Positions 30,660 to 43,553 are shown, counted from the first letter of the stretch. The stretch: DNA of 64,000 nt from Anagrus nilaparvatae (GCA_022575985.1 JAKSXM010000129.1:992001-1056000), one strand, 5' to 3'. Notes: generated by a model not told the origin, from the letters alone. Program-made: numbers and translations.

Positions 30660-31250
30660 CGCCGCTGTCGAATGACACCTTTGGGCCATTATGACACTTT
30701 TGGGCCAATCTGACACTTTTGGGTCACACAGTTTGGCACTTTTGGGCCAGTCTGACACTTTTGGGCCAATATGACACTTTTGGGGCACGCAATATGATAT
30801 TTTTGGGCCACGCAATATGGTACTTTTGGGCCAATATGACACTTTTGAGGCACGCAATATGATACTTTTGGTCCACGCAATATGGTACTTTTGGGCCAGT
30901 CTGACACCTTTCGGCCAATATGACACTTTTGGGGCACGCAGTATAGTACTTTTGGGCCAGTCTGACACTTTTGGGCAAGTCTTTCACTTTTGGGCCACTC
31001 TGACATTTTCAGGCCATTCTGTAACATGTGTAGCATTTTGTCATTTTTGGGACAAATTGACTCTTTTAGGCCACGTAATATGTTACTATTGGGCCACGCG
31101 ACATGGTACTTATGAGCCAGACTACAATTTTGGGCCATAATGAAACTTTTAGACCACTCTGACACTATTGGACGACGCAATATGGTATTTCTGGGCCAGT
31201 CTGACACTTTTGGGCCATTTTGCCACTTTTGGACTATATAGCGACTATCG
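30660..31250. repeat. Minisatellite of 'acacttttgggccaatctg' units
   Basis: Dozens of degenerate ~20-bp units (acacttttgggcca + atatg/gtctg or cgcaatatgat). The long open frames on both strands here ('GPKVSDWPKS...') are by-products of the repeat and are not annotated as genes. Confidence 0.88.
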
Positions 31251-31259
31251 CCATATGTT

Positions 31260-31500
31260 AATCACTCTACGGGGGTTGACGCGCAAAGCGCGCCGGGGGC
31301 GGAGCCCCCTAGTATATATATATATACAGATATCCTGGTTTTCTGGGATTTTTTCTAGTTTCTGGGACTTTGATAATAATAATGATATCTATAATTAAAA
31401 AAAAAAGAAAAAATGCCAGAAAACCAGGATATCTATATATATATATATATATATACTAGCAAAAATTGGAGGGGGCGGCTCCTCCCCCCCCCTGTGTCAC
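31260..31500. repeat. Palindromic (TA)n block with GC-rich ends
   Basis: 'cgccgggggcggagccccct' and then an inverted repeat 'agatatcctggttttctggg' against 'ccagaaaaccaggatatct' around a short spacer, flanked by (TA)n. A similar 'gggggcggagccctccccc' edge lies at 34275. These look like ends of one repeat family. Confidence 0.6.
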
Positions 31501-32039
31501 ATTTACTTCTGTTTGTGTTGTTTCAAAAAATCATTTTTCATTGCAAATTTATAATTATGCAAACACATTCAAACTATTCAGAGCAGCGTAGGTGAAACAT
31601 TAATGAAAAATTATAGGTTCTGATTGATTCTCTAGTTATAATAGAGAAAATAAAAAAATTTAACTTAGTACGTATAAATTAGTGCCAAATTAAATAATTA
31701 AGTAATAAAGTATAAATACCAATTGTGACAGTAAAATTTAATCATATTTTTTAGGTATTTCACTTTTTAAGCAAATTTACAAAAAATTTTATATATCCTA
31801 AAAATAGTAAAAATTGAATGTCTCCAAAAGTAAGAAATCTGAGTCAGAAAACTATAGCCTATGTTATCCGAATACTTTTATTCTTTATTATGACACTGGT
31901 TTCATATCAAGTGGTTCGGCGGTTCATGAGTCATTAGGATACAGACAAACAGACAAACAGAAAAACAAACAAATATATAATATACAATAATATAATAAAA
32001 ACAATCAAATAATATAATATACTATACCCTAAAATTTGA
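31501..32039. other. AT-rich repeat-derived DNA
   Basis: It contains a variant of the '...gttcggcggttcatgagtcattaggatacagacaaacagac' motif also present at 32345 and (inverted) near 33170. Confidence 0.55.
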
Positions 32040-33510
32040 GTTGAATATATATAATATATAGTAAAAAATTTTAAAAATATTTTATAACATTTTAAAGATA
32101 CCTCTGTTTTGAATAAAAATTTCAGAGAATACGTAAAAATTAGTGCTGAATTGAATACTATGAAGTGTGATACCAAAATTTTTCGATAGTATCGAGATAT
32201 TTCAATTTTTGATAAAATTTTTAAAAAATGTTATCAAGTTCAAAAATACTAAAAATTAAATATCTCAAAAACTACGATAGTTAATCATAAAATATAGGGC
32301 CTATGTCACCCGCATTTTTTTTTTCTTCATTTTGACGCCGGTTTCATGCCAATCGGTTCGGTGGTTCTTAAGTCATTAGGGTACAGACAAACAGACAAAC
32401 AGACAAACAAACAAATAAATTTTCAAATATATATAGTATTAAGATATATATCTATATCGAACTGGCCCGGTAGCGCAGAGGTAACGTTCTTGCTTTGTAA
32501 TATAGTATTTATATTATGAGGTGGGTTCGCCGCTGATGCAGATCAATGATACTTTATTTTCTAAATATATATTTAATAAAAATTAAATATTTATTATAAG
32601 AAGGGAGAGTAGAGCTGGCTGCCGCTCCGCAGGAGACAGATGAAATAGAAAGTGCTATTTAATGTCTCCGTATGTCATTCATAGAGGGCGTTTTTCTAAG
32701 GTTTTACGCTCCTCTTTTAAAGCATAGAGTTGTAGAAGTACAACTCTGCGCTTTAAACACGGAATTGTCAGCATGGCTCCTATAAAAAGTCGGAACTTGG
32801 ACAGCAATTGGCCTTCCCAAATCCTAAAAAAAGGTTACAGATAGTTGAGTTTGAGAAGCGGTTGTTAAAGTTCCACCAACTCTTTATACTCCTTCTAATC
32901 CTACAGTTTTACTAACAATTTATCCACATACGTCTTCAAACAAAAAAATTATTTCCATTAAAGGAAAAAGCGGTATATATCTCAATATATATATCGACTT
33001 CCGAAGAAATAAAAGCAAAAAATGCGGTTTGGACCGCTTGTGCAAATTGTTGGTGACCTCCATTATAACGTAAGGTTCAAAGAGGTTAAACATAAGCACA
33101 TATATATCTATATCTATATCTATATATCTTATCTTAATACTATATATATATGAAAATTTATTTGTTTGTTTGTGTGTTTGTACCCTAATGACGCAAGAAC
33201 CGCCGAACCGATTGGCATCAAACCGGTGTCAAAATAAAGAAAAAAAGTCTGCGGGTGACATAGGCCATAGATTTCCTGCTCAGCTATCGTAGTTTTTGAG
33301 ATATTTAATTTTTATTATTTTTGAACTCAATAACATTTTTTAAAATTTTTATCAAAAATTGAAATATCTCGAGACTAACGAAAAATTTTCGTATCGCATT
33401 TCATAGTATTCGATTCGGAACTAATTTTTACGTATTCTCTGAAATTTTTATTCAAAACCGAGGTATCTTTAAAATTTTATAAAATATTTTTGAAGCTGGT
33501 AAAAAAATTT
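32040..33510. mobile_element. Inverted repeat with a SINE in its loop
   Basis: The arms ~32040-32458 and ~33090-33510 are inverted copies ('agacaaacaaacaaataaat' against 'atttatttgtttgtttgtgt', and 'atacctctgttttgaataaa' against its complement near 33450). A third, direct copy lies at 37200-37500. The tRNA-like SINE sits between the arms. Confidence 0.75.
32461..33090 (+). mobile_element. tRNA-derived SINE
   Basis: The head has a perfect RNA polymerase III A box 'tagcgcagagg' (32471) and a B-box-like 'gggttcgccgc' (~32523). The body follows, with 'gtctccgtatgtcattcatagagg'. The spacing between boxes is longer than in most tRNAs and no good cloverleaf can be drawn, so it is not called as a tRNA gene. 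The right limit is estimated from the start of the second arm. Confidence 0.55.
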
Positions 33511-34953
33511 TTTTCATTATTTTATTTTTTATGGTATTTTTAATCATTTATTTGTGGGTCTGTGGGTATATTATAATGTAATTTATATTCTATATTAAAA
33601 TGTAATTTGAACGTACTTAGTTAAATTTTTATTAAAAACGTAAGATACTTTGAAATTAAAAAAAAAATTGATGGAGTTGAAATAATGTTTGGTTATTAAA
33701 AATAATTATAATAAAAAATAAGACGAATTTAAGAAATTAATCATATAATATAATATTTTTCGTCAAAAAAAATAAATTAGTTAATATTAGTTTTAATTAC
33801 ATTTTCTACGATATTTAAAATTTTTTTTAAAATTAAAATATAGGAAAAACGCTGCCAAATTATTGGCACTACAGTTCTTTAAGCAATGCAAATATTCATA
33901 TGAGTTAAAATTTTTTACTATATATTATATATATTCAGCTCAAATTTTAGGGTATAGTTTGGGGTGATAAAAAAGTCCCTCAGCCAAAGTTTTAGTCCTC
34001 TAGCACCTCATGGGGCCGAAACATGTCCGTTTAAAGGTCCAATAATATCCTGATTTGGCCCATTTTCAAAATTACGCTATTCTTTTGAATTTACTTCAAA
34101 TTTTATCTTATTGGTCACATTTGAACTGGTAAAAGGTCTACATTAAGAAAAAAATTTTAGCTTATTTGAAGGCGTCAATTTTTTTAGGCATTGATATATA
34201 TTTTGGACAATAACAACATGATAATAATAAAAATTATAATAAAAAATCAATAACAGCACCGGGAATTAGATCAGGGGGGGCGGAGCCCTCCCCCTCACCT
34301 ATTCTAAAAATCCGCGGTAATTGCGTTCCACCCGGTATATGCCGATAGAGAATTTTTTTAGTTTGATAATCACGCCTAGACGATAATAGCTAGAGAGACG
34401 CGGTTTGCGGTTAAAAACGCGGAAAAATTGCAGGAGTAACATAGGCTATACAGGATTTGGATTAATGCGAAAGAAAATTTTTGTCGCCAAAAAAACGTTT
34501 TTTCAAAAAAGTAATCATTTTTAACTTAGTAATTAACTTAAAAACGGAATTTTTTTCTAATCAGAAAAGTTTTTATATGATTTAGAATTGTTTTTTACGT
34601 GTCCACCTAAATTTTCAAGCAAATCGGTTAGATATTTCCAGAGTTACATATATTTTTTAGCATAAAATTTAGATTTTAAATTAATATATTTATATATATT
34701 TATAAGTTATTATATATAATATGGAGGAATTCCAATTGAACACTTATTTTCTATTGTCAATAAAAGCTCACTTAGCAGCGGGAAAGATTGATAAATTACA
34801 TTATGGGTGATTAAATATTATATGGAAAAATCACAATTTATTGAAGTATAGTCAGTAAAATCTTATAACTGGTTTTTGTAAACTAAATTTAAGAGAATCG
34901 GGCTAGATATAATTCGAATGTTACTGAACATTACAATACAATTCGTTATTTTT
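33511..34953. other. AT-rich repeat-derived DNA without genes
   Basis: Nothing coding. 'gggggggcggagccctcccc' near 34274 is GC-rich and resembles the edge at 31290. Confidence 0.5.
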
Positions 34954-36218
34954 AGGGTAAAGTATTCAGCGCAGGCATAGCGCGGGTTTCAGTTCTGGGC
35001 CCTGAACTGTGGAATGCCTTCTACGATGGCTTGATAAAGATTAACCTTACGGATGAATGCTCCAAGATTGGATACGCGGATGATGTTGCTCTAACAATAA
35101 CAGAATACCTTGGATGGGGCCATGTGCCTTATCAATAGCTGGATGTCGGTTCACGGACTCAGACTGGGAGTTCCGAAAACGGAGATTGTCCTTCTGACCC
35201 GTGAAAGGGTTGACACAATTTTTGGCGTCAGCTTTGAAGACGGAGGTTATCCCCTTATGATCCAGACCAAACCATTGGTCAAATATTTGAGGGTCTTCTT
35301 GGATAACAAGTTGACCTACAATAGACAATTCCAGCAGACCAGTGAAAAGGCTGGCCGGGAGACAAAGTCCCTCTCTTGGCTGATGACGAACATCGGCGGT
35401 CTTAGATCAGGGAAGAGGCGGCTGTTGATGACGACAGTCAACTCCATCTTGCTCTACGGTGCACAGGTGTGGGCGGACAATGTCCGCATAAAAAAGTACT
35501 GCAAGAAACTAAAGGCAGTACAGAGGTAGGGGGCACTTCGAATTGCTTGCTCGTAAAAGACTGTATCATAGCTAGCGATTCAGGTAGTGGCTCGGGTGAT
35601 TTCTATTGATCTTCTTGCCTTGGAAAGGCAGTAGGAAGAAGAGCATGAGGAAGAGGAGCGCTTCGTAGCTTTCGTTCGCGCTCTCTCCTGCACAATGGAA
35701 TTTGGGCTGGATGAACCGTGATCATGGGGAAGTAGACTTCTACCTCACACAGTTCCTTACTGGTCACGGTTATTTCCGCGATATGCTTTTCAAGTGGGGC
35801 AAGGTGGCATCTCCGGAATGCTTGCTTTGCCCAGGCGAGCCGGATACCAATAAGCAACCTTTTTTAGGTGTCCTCACTTTGCTAAGGGGCGACTGCCCTT
35901 TGATGAATGGAGAACAGAAGGAGTCGTCCCGGAAATATTGCGCAGTAGTGTGAACTGGAACAGTGTGGCAGAGTACGTTCGGGCGACACTTATTATAAAA
36001 AAGGAGGAAGGTTTCCTCTCGTAGAAAACTCTCCTCCTTTATTGACGGGGTATGCCGAAAAAATGCCTTGGCTGCATTGTATTGTAATTCCTCCTCAGTT
36101 ATACTGAGTATCTGGACAACCATAAATTTGAGGTTGAGTCCCACATAACCATACAGCACGTGGTGTATGGAATGCATAAAAGCATTCTCCTCGTCCTACG
36201 AAAAAGTCCCCCCCCAAA
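34954..36218 (+). pseudogene. R1-clade copy 2, 5'-truncated and decayed
   Basis: It matches the full-length element from about 17132 (RT motif B) to the 3' UTR. 'GYADDVALT' is still readable near 35070, then a 23-bp deletion near 35104 shifts the frame. TAG at 35527 and further deletions follow (around 35560-35705). It ends in an A-rich tail near 36215. It is more diverged than copy 3. Confidence 0.88.
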
Positions 36219-36239
36219 AAAAAAAATATATATAAAAAA

Positions 36240-36780
36240 ATAGGCAACGAGGAGAGCCAGCACATACTATATGGTATTCTCAGTGCTGATCCAGTTTGTA
36301 GCATCGGTCATACCTATCGACCTGATAGCGTTGGAGCGGAACTGCATCTACGAAAGTGTTGAGGAACGAAGTGGCTTCCACTCACATCCGCTCCAGAACT
36401 ATGAACCACTGATGCGACCAAAAAGCCCATTGGAAGCACCACTGATGTCAGATCTAGAGGTGGACTTATACCTCACCCAGTTTTTAGCAGGTCACGGGCA
36501 CTTCTGTTACTTGCTGAAAAAAAGGCTTAAGGTGGCAACAGGCCAGTGCTTGCATTGCCTAGGTGAGAAGGACTCTGAAGTGCACACATTCTTTGTATGT
36601 GTGAGCTACTCGGAAGGGCTCACATCCTTCTCTGGAGGATCTGGAGGTTGGAGAGTGTGGTCCTGGAAATGCTACGGAACCCTGAAAATTAGAACAAAGC
36701 AGAAGAGTACGTCAGGGCCACCCTATTTTTGAAAAAGAAGGATAGATTTCTATTGTAGAGCTCTTTCATCCCTAGGCAGG
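36240..36780 (+). pseudogene. 3' fragment of a second R1-clade family
   Basis: Frame 36271-36732 resembles the C-terminal part of R1-clade ORF2 ('VIPIDLIALERNCIYES', 'VDLYLTQFLAGHGHF', 'CLHCLGEKDSEVHTFFVC') but differs strongly from the element at 12322. A 5'-truncated piece. A shorter inverted copy lies at 39695-39930. Confidence 0.8.
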
Positions 36781-38425
36781 GGAGTCAGTCATCATCAGGT
36801 TTCAAAATATCTTGAAATTTTCTCTATTTTTTTTATTTTTACCGCAAATCACTGAAAATTATTTACAAATTTTTAAAGAAATGTTCTTTTTTTATGCAAA
36901 TTTACCTGAGTACGTATAAATTAGTGCCAAATCGAGTAATACAAATTTTGACAGTAAAATTTTGTCATATTTAGAAGATCAATCAATTTCACTTTTTAAT
37001 AAAATTTCAAAAAATCCCAAAAATAGTAAAAATATCTCCAAAAGTACGGTAGCTGAGTTGCAAAACTATGGCCTATGTCATACGCAGACTTTTTTTCTAT
37101 ATTTTGAAACTTTATTTTGACTTTTTATTAATTACACCCTGATGATGAAACACATACACACACAGATCCACAAATAGATGCTTAAAAATACCATCAAAAA
37201 TAAAAAAATTTTTATAAATTTTTCAATTAGCTTCAAAAATATTTTATAAAATTTTAAAGATACCTCTGTTTTGAATAAAAATTTAGGAAAATACGCAAGA
37301 ATTAGTGCTGAATCGAATACTATAAAGTGTGGCAGGAAAATTTTTTGACAGTCTCAAGATATTTCAATTTTTGTTAAAAATTTTTAAACATTTTATCAAG
37401 TTCAAAAACACTAAAAATTGAATATCGCCAAAAGTACGATAGCTGAGTCGCAAAACTATGGTCTATGTCACCCGTGGACTTTTTTTTTTTAACTTGACAC
37501 CAGTTTTATTAAATTTCAACGACGGTTGACGTGAAAAAATTATTAAAATAATCTTCCTATTTAATTTTATATTTATAATAAATTTATAATAAATTTATAA
37601 AAGTAAGTATACGCACAGAAATTTTAATTAAATATAATATTAATAAAAACATTTATCAGTTAGTATATTGCAGAATACAAAACAACATAAATCACTTCAA
37701 TTTTTTATTAGATTTTATATTTTTTTTACTATATATTGCAATATGACCCTTGTTATGATTATTTAACATATAGTAAAATCCTACATTAAATAACAGCGGT
37801 GGGATAAAAAACTGCTCATCGATTTATTCGTGTTTTGATTGGTAGCGTTGATTTTATCATGCGCGTGAATCACATTTTTTATTGGTTGCTAGCGGTGTAA
37901 CATACAAGAAGTTCTCTGTCACATACACTCTGACGCGTTATTTAATTATTATTATTATTTATTTTTTAAAATACTTAATTATTTATTAATAAAATTTTGG
38001 GTATTCATAATGAAATATATTAAAATATATGGAAATAATAAATACAATAATTTTCTTATTTTATTATACAATCTTCTAAAAGTTCCATCTTCGTTATTAT
38101 CTAATTAATCGTTCCACTTTTGCTCTGTAAAGCAGGCCGCGCGCTGTATAAAATTTTTAAAACAATTTTAATTATTAATTTTTTAATTTATTAACTGTTA
38201 ATTTTTTAATTTATAAACTGTAAAAATAATTATAAATTTTAATAAAAAATGTTTAAACTATGATAAAACATTACATGCGACATAAATAATATATGAAATC
38301 TCATTCGAGTATTTCGTCCAAGACAAAAGAAAAATTTATTTCGAGGAATGAAAAGGGTTAATTTGTATATATTTTTTAATATACATTTTTTGCACTCTAA
38401 AACAAACGAAAAATTTTTGTGTGTT
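36781..38425. other. Repeat-derived AT-rich DNA
   Basis: Parts at 36900-37130 and 37200-37500 match the repeat family at 31660-32320. No gene was found in 37500-38425. Confidence 0.55.
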
Positions 38426-38441
38426 AATCCTGCATGATATA
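38426..38441. repeat. Target-site duplication of R1-clade copy 3, 5' side
   Basis: aatcctgcatgatata, repeated at 39257-39272 after the poly(A). Confidence 0.9.
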
Positions 38442-39221
38442 TAGGCAGTGCAGAGGCAGGGGGCACTTCGAATCGCTTGCTCGTACAAGACAGTATCAGA
38501 GCCAGCGATCCAGGTGGTGGCTCGGGTGATTCCCATCGACCTGCTTGCCTTGGAAAGGCAGGCGATCTATAACCGTGGGGAAGAAGAGCGCGACGTAGCT
38601 TCCGTTCGCGCTTGCTCCCGCACAATGGAATGTTGGCAGTATAGGTGGAATGGTGACCCGAGGGGACGTTGGACGCACCGCCTTATCATCGATTTGGAAA
38701 GCTGGATGAACCGTGATCATGGAGAGGTAGACTTCTACCTCACACAGTTCCTAACTGGTCACGGTTATTTCCGCGATATGCTTTTCAAGTGGAGCAAGGT
38801 GACATCTCCGGAATGCTTGCATTGCCCGGGCGAGCTGGATACCACTGAGCACACCTTTTTTGGGTGTCCTCGCTTCGCGACACTGATTGGCGACACTGAT
38901 TGGAAAAAAGGAGGAAGGTTTCCTCTCGTAGGAAAATCTCCTCCTTTATTGACAGGGTATGGCGAAGAAATGCCTGGGCTGCATTGTTTCCGGACCGAAG
39001 TAATACCTAAACAGGGAGTCCCGGTCCGGATTCTATGATATTGTCATAAATGCAGGAGGGTGGGGAGTTTAGTGGGTATTGTAATTCCTCAATTGTGTAT
39101 ATCTGGGCAACCCCAGATACAAATTTGAGGTTGAGTCCCACATAACCATACAGTACGCGTGTATGGTATGCGTAAATGCATTCTCCTCGTCCTACGAAAA
39201 AGGCCCCTTCTTGAAAGGGCC

Positions 39222-39256
<35 letters not shown>
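38442..39256 (+). mobile_element. R1-clade copy 3, 5'-truncated, young
   Basis: It matches 17711-18642 with only a few differences, has a poly(A) of about 35 and a 16-bp target-site duplication. Compared with the full copy about 105 bp are missing near 38877, and 'cgacactgattgg' is present twice in a row at the break. The remaining ORF2 tail (38448-39038) ends out of frame. Confidence 0.92.
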
Positions 39257-39261
<5 letters not shown>

Positions 39262-39272
39262 TGCATGATATA
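39257..39272. repeat. Target-site duplication of R1-clade copy 3, 3' side
   Basis: Exact copy of 38426-38441. Confidence 0.9.
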
Positions 39273-39694
39273 CATAAAAACTAAAACAACATTTTTAAAT
39301 CAAAAGTTATTAAATCAGAATTTTGGCATATTTTAGAATATCGCATAAAATACATTTTTAAAAAATAGGCTAATTATAAATAAAAAAATATAAAAAAACC
39401 GCAGTGAGATACGAAAGCAGGCTTATTTTAAATTTGTTCAAAACAGGTTTCAAGTAGATAGCTCAAAAACTCAGTCTAAGAGCAATTTTTGTGCATTTTG
39501 CCACACTGTGTATCGTATCGATATCGAAAACATCGAAATATCGAAAACAAATAATTATTCAATTATAAATTTTCTAAAATTTAATTTAAAATTAAAATTA
39601 TGATATTATTGCTGATATTTTTTTTTTGGTTCCTAAATGACGAACCATTGTGATGTGTCGCATTATGATTTTTGATTTTTTGGCATATAAGCAC
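39273..39694. other. AT-rich stretch without genes
   Basis: Nothing recognisable. Confidence 0.5.
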
Positions 39695-39930
39695 GTTTGG
39701 GACCTCAAGAAGCTAGATCTAGATCTGGCATCAGTGGTGCATCCAATGGGCCTTTTGGTCGCATCAGTGGTTCATAATCCTGGAGCGGATGTGAGTGGAA
39801 GCCACTTCGTTCCTCAACACTTTCGTAGATGCAGTTCCACTCCAACGCTATCAGGTCGATAGGTATGACCGATGCTACAACTAGGAATACCATATAGTAT
39901 TTGCTGGCTCTCCTCGTTGCCCATTGCCGT
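39695..39930 (-). pseudogene. Inverted fragment of the second R1-clade family
   Basis: Reverse complement of part of 36240-36460 with moderate divergence ('VIPIDLIALEWNCIYESVEE'). Both ends are abrupt. Confidence 0.8.
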
Positions 39931-40465
39931 TGTACAATTTAGTATTTTTATAACAATTTAATTCGATTTTGAAGACTCCAGATTATTTATTTTTGAAAAG
40001 CAATCTTTCAAAGGACTACTCTTTTTTAAAAACTTCTTCGTTTAGACAGGATTGTTTGGAATATTTTATGTAACCTACTTCATAAAAGTTTAATTGTAAA
40101 TATTCTATTATAATAAGACGGCTTAAAAAATTTAAAAGATTTGAATATTTTCGTTAGGTTAAATTTTGATTTTTGACAATTTGCATACATATACATTTAT
40201 AGACGACCGTGGAAGCAATAAAAAAACGGTTCTTATACTTAATGTGTTTGCATATATGAGCGTGGATGTGTCCATGTATGAATGTATGGATGTAACAGGT
40301 GATAATTCCAACTATTTTTGTAGTATTAGAATTTTTTTCAAATTTTTTGTAACTTTGAATTACTGAGGCACTTTTTTTATCTCAATGATTACAAGCAGAA
40401 ATTTTAAGCAGATATTTAAATTAAATTAACCACGAAAAACTTTATTTTATTTATGTTTATTATAA
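39931..40465. other. AT-rich stretch without genes
   Basis: Nothing recognisable. The open frame at 40166-40366 has no protein-like features. Confidence 0.45.
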
Positions 40466-42773
40466 AACGTGACCACGAAATCATGGAGTTGTGATTATAA
40501 GCCAAAGTGTAGGTAGAAGAAGCGAAAAATAAATTATGGGATTTTAATGATTTTATGCGTTCTCTCGATTGGTAAGTAAAAATTTTGGTACGGCTTACCA
40601 GTTTTTCAGAAAAAGAAAAATTTTCACCAAAAAAACGAAAAAGGTCAATTTTTTTTATTAATATTTTAAAAAATGCATAAAAAATAATATTCCATCGATT
40701 AGTTTTAATTAATATTGCATATTTTTTAAAATATCTCAAATTAAAGTTTCAAATTTTTAATTATTTTTGAAAATGGTAATATTACCTTCTGAAAGGTAAG
40801 CCGTCTAAGTTCAGACGATATATCATATAGGTTAGTAGGATTTTAAAAATAAATAAACTATAGAGCACTATAGTTTTTCTGCTACTCTAATTCTCGATAA
40901 CCGCATAAGGAAAATATTTCGAGGTTATTTATTTATTTGTATTTTTTATTAATTATAATTGTATAATAGTTAATTTAATTAAATGAGCGCGTAAAGGAAT
41001 ATTTTTTTTTGCAAATGAAATCATGTTTTCTCATATTATTTTGTAAATTAAAAGATCCTAACCTACCAAATAATTATACAGCAACAAAAATTTTTGCAAG
41101 CAAATTTATTAAATTGCACTTAGATACCAGGAAATAAATTAACAATTTTGTACAAATATCTATTTATTTAACAAGACTATCTGCTAAGAAATTATAAATT
41201 TATTGTGAGGAATTATAAATTTATTTTTTAATTTGCGATTAACTATGGCAAAAGTTGGAAAAGAGCCAATAAACAAGCTAATCGCAGTTAAGTTTAAGTT
41301 TGAGTTTCTTTTATTATGCACTTTTGATACCTACTATTTATTGAAAAATTAAATAAAATAATTTTAGTACCCAAAGAAAAACGCTTTAAAAGGGGGTAGT
41401 TTCATGTTCAAGTTTCATGATCAAGCTTGCTGATCAAGTTTACGTTCATTGCGTTGCGGCTAGCTTGCAGTTGTGACCTCGATTTTATGGAGTTGGTAGA
41501 ATCACCCAAAGGATATTAACTTTTGCGCGACGTAACCGATCGAGAAACTTAGATTGCTAAACTCCGATCGAGAAACTACAATCGACCAACTTCTCTGATT
41601 GCCCCGTGCATTAAGCTTGCGCATACCTTCTAGTTAAGCATTCAGGAACTCCTGTTTGCTAAGAATTCAGGAAAACCCTGATTGCTAAGCATGAAGGAAA
41701 TCCTGTCAGGAAGTTCCTGATTGCTAAGCATTCAGGAAATTCCTGATTGCTAATCAATAAGGAAATTTGGAATTGAATTCAGTGGTTTTTCTGTAGGTAA
41801 CGAAGAAGAATAAAAGTCTTTAGTAGAAAAAATATAAACAGTAAATCCTGTTTGCCAAGCATTCAGGAAAACTCTGATTGCTAAGCATTCAGGAAATCCT
41901 GTTTGATTTGCATTCAGGAGAAGCCTGATTGCTAAGCATTCAGGATAACCTGTTTGCATAAGCGTTGAGGAAGTTCTTGATTGCTAAGCATTCAGGAAAT
42001 CCTGATTGCTAAGCATTCAGGAAATCCTGTTTGCTAAGCATTCAGGAAATCCTGTTTAAAATCCTTATTAAATAAATAGATATTTTTACATAATTGTTAA
42101 TTTATTTCCTGGTATCTAAGTGCAATTTAATAAATTTGCATGCAAAAATTTTTGTTGCTGTATAATTATTTGGTAGGTTAGGATCTTTTAATTTACAAAA
42201 TAATGTGAGAAAACATGATTTCATTTGCAAAAAAAATATTCCTCTACGCGCTCATTTAATTAAATAAACTATTATACAATTATAATTAATAAAAAATACA
42301 AATAAATAAATAACCTCGAAATATTTTCCTTATGCGGTTATCGAGAATTAGAGTAGCAGAAAAACTATAGTGCTCTATAGTTTATTTATTTTTTAAATCC
42401 TACTAAGCTATATGATATATCGTCTGAACTTAGACGGCTTACCTGTCAGAAGTTAATATTACCATTTTCAAAAATGATTAAAAATTTGAAACTTTAATTT
42501 GAGATATTTTAAAAAATATGCAATATTAATTAAAACTAATCGGTGGAATATTATTTTTTATGCATTTTTTAAAATATTAATAAAAAAAATTGACGGTTTT
42601 CGTTTTTTTGGTGAAAATTTTTCTTTTTCTGGAAAACTGGTAAGCCGTACCAAAATTTTGAACTTACCAATCGGGAGAAGGCATAAAATCATTAAAATCC
42701 CATAATTTATTTTTCGCTTTTTCTACCTACACTTTGGTTTATAATCACAACTCCATGATTTCGTGGTCACGTT
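40466..42773. mobile_element. Foldback element with ~710-bp arms and minisatellite core
   Basis: The arms 40466-41176 and 42064-42773 are near-identical inverted copies starting 'aacgtgaccacgaaatcatg'. The core holds unique DNA (41177-41630) and a minisatellite. No transposase is encoded. Long arms around a repetitive loop are typical of Foldback-like elements. No target-site duplication was obvious. Confidence 0.85.
41631..42058. repeat. Minisatellite 'aagcattcaggaaatcctg(a/t)ttgct'
   Basis: Units of about 24-27 bp, more than ten, interrupted by unrelated DNA at about 41760-41850. Confidence 0.85.
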
Positions 42774-42987
42774 GTATATAGAAATATTCTGTAGACTACA
42801 AGACTAGCTAAACACTAGTATGATAAATTTTATTAGTAGAGCTTTTGAAGAATGTTGTTTGGAAACCAATTTGAAGACTTTATCTCATGTATGCAACATT
42901 TTATATGATTTGAACTTAAACGTTATTATGTAATCATATAAATAAAAATTTTTGATGAATATAAATAATTTTACTTTTTCATTTCAG
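42774..42987. other. Intron side of the GPCR exon
   Basis: The last bases 'ttactttttcatttcag' are a good 3' splice site. Confidence 0.6.
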
Positions 42988-43553
42988 GCCTTTTCTTTTT
43001 TTAGTAAGCTTTGAACATTATGAAGATAATAGAGGAAAGAAAATTTTTATTTGTGACGCAACTGTTAAATCAGTTTGGAGCGTGAGATATATAATACTTT
43101 TAATGCTTATATTTTTCTTTTTACCCTTTATTATCATTTTATGCATTTATTTTATTATATCATATCATTTAACACTGAATATTATTTTCAATGAAAGATG
43201 CTTAAGGCATCATAAACGTGCTATTAAGATGTTAATTATTGTATTTTACTTTTTTTTCGTGTCACAATTTCCATTTCGAATATTAACAGTTTGGATTATT
43301 ACTACTCCATTAAAAAAAATACTAAGTCTAAGATACAATAATTATAAAAATTTATTGCTGCTTTCAAGAATAATGATGTACACAAATTCTGCCTTAAATC
43401 CCTTTTTTTATAATTTATTATCATCTAATTTACAGCACTTAGTAATTGTAAATTTTTATAATTTTATTAAACTATATAAATACAAGTATTTTTGTCTTAT
43501 ATTTCTCATTTCAAGCATATTTTTCTTAAAAAATATTTTAAAATTATTATACT
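42988..43553 (+). CDS. Exon of a rhodopsin-family neuropeptide GPCR (TM4 end to TM7)
   Basis: After the acceptor at 42987 the frame encodes the end of TM4 ('PFLFLVSFE'), an extracellular loop with the conserved Cys ('FICDATVKSVW'), TM5 ('ILLMLIFFFLPFIIILCIYF'), a basic third loop ('RCLRHHKRAIKML'), TM6 ('VSQFPFRILTVWII') and TM7 with the NPxxY-type signature 'NSALNPFFYNLLSS'. The TM6-TM7 pattern resembles receptors of the thyrotropin-releasing-hormone/trissin type, but subfamily is uncertain. The N-terminal exons are not in the neighbouring DNA. The tail after TM7 is AT-rich and may be intron or decayed. The open frame runs on to 43672 into a foldback element. It could be a functional exon or a gene fragment. 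Confidence 0.75.

Noticed and set aside
30496..31207. Minus- and plus-strand frames of 70-172 codons
   Set aside because: Produced by the minisatellite unit; no domain or conserved composition.
32461..32545. A functional tRNA gene
   Set aside because: The A box is good, but the B box is imperfect, spacing is too long and no cloverleaf forms; a SINE head is the better reading.
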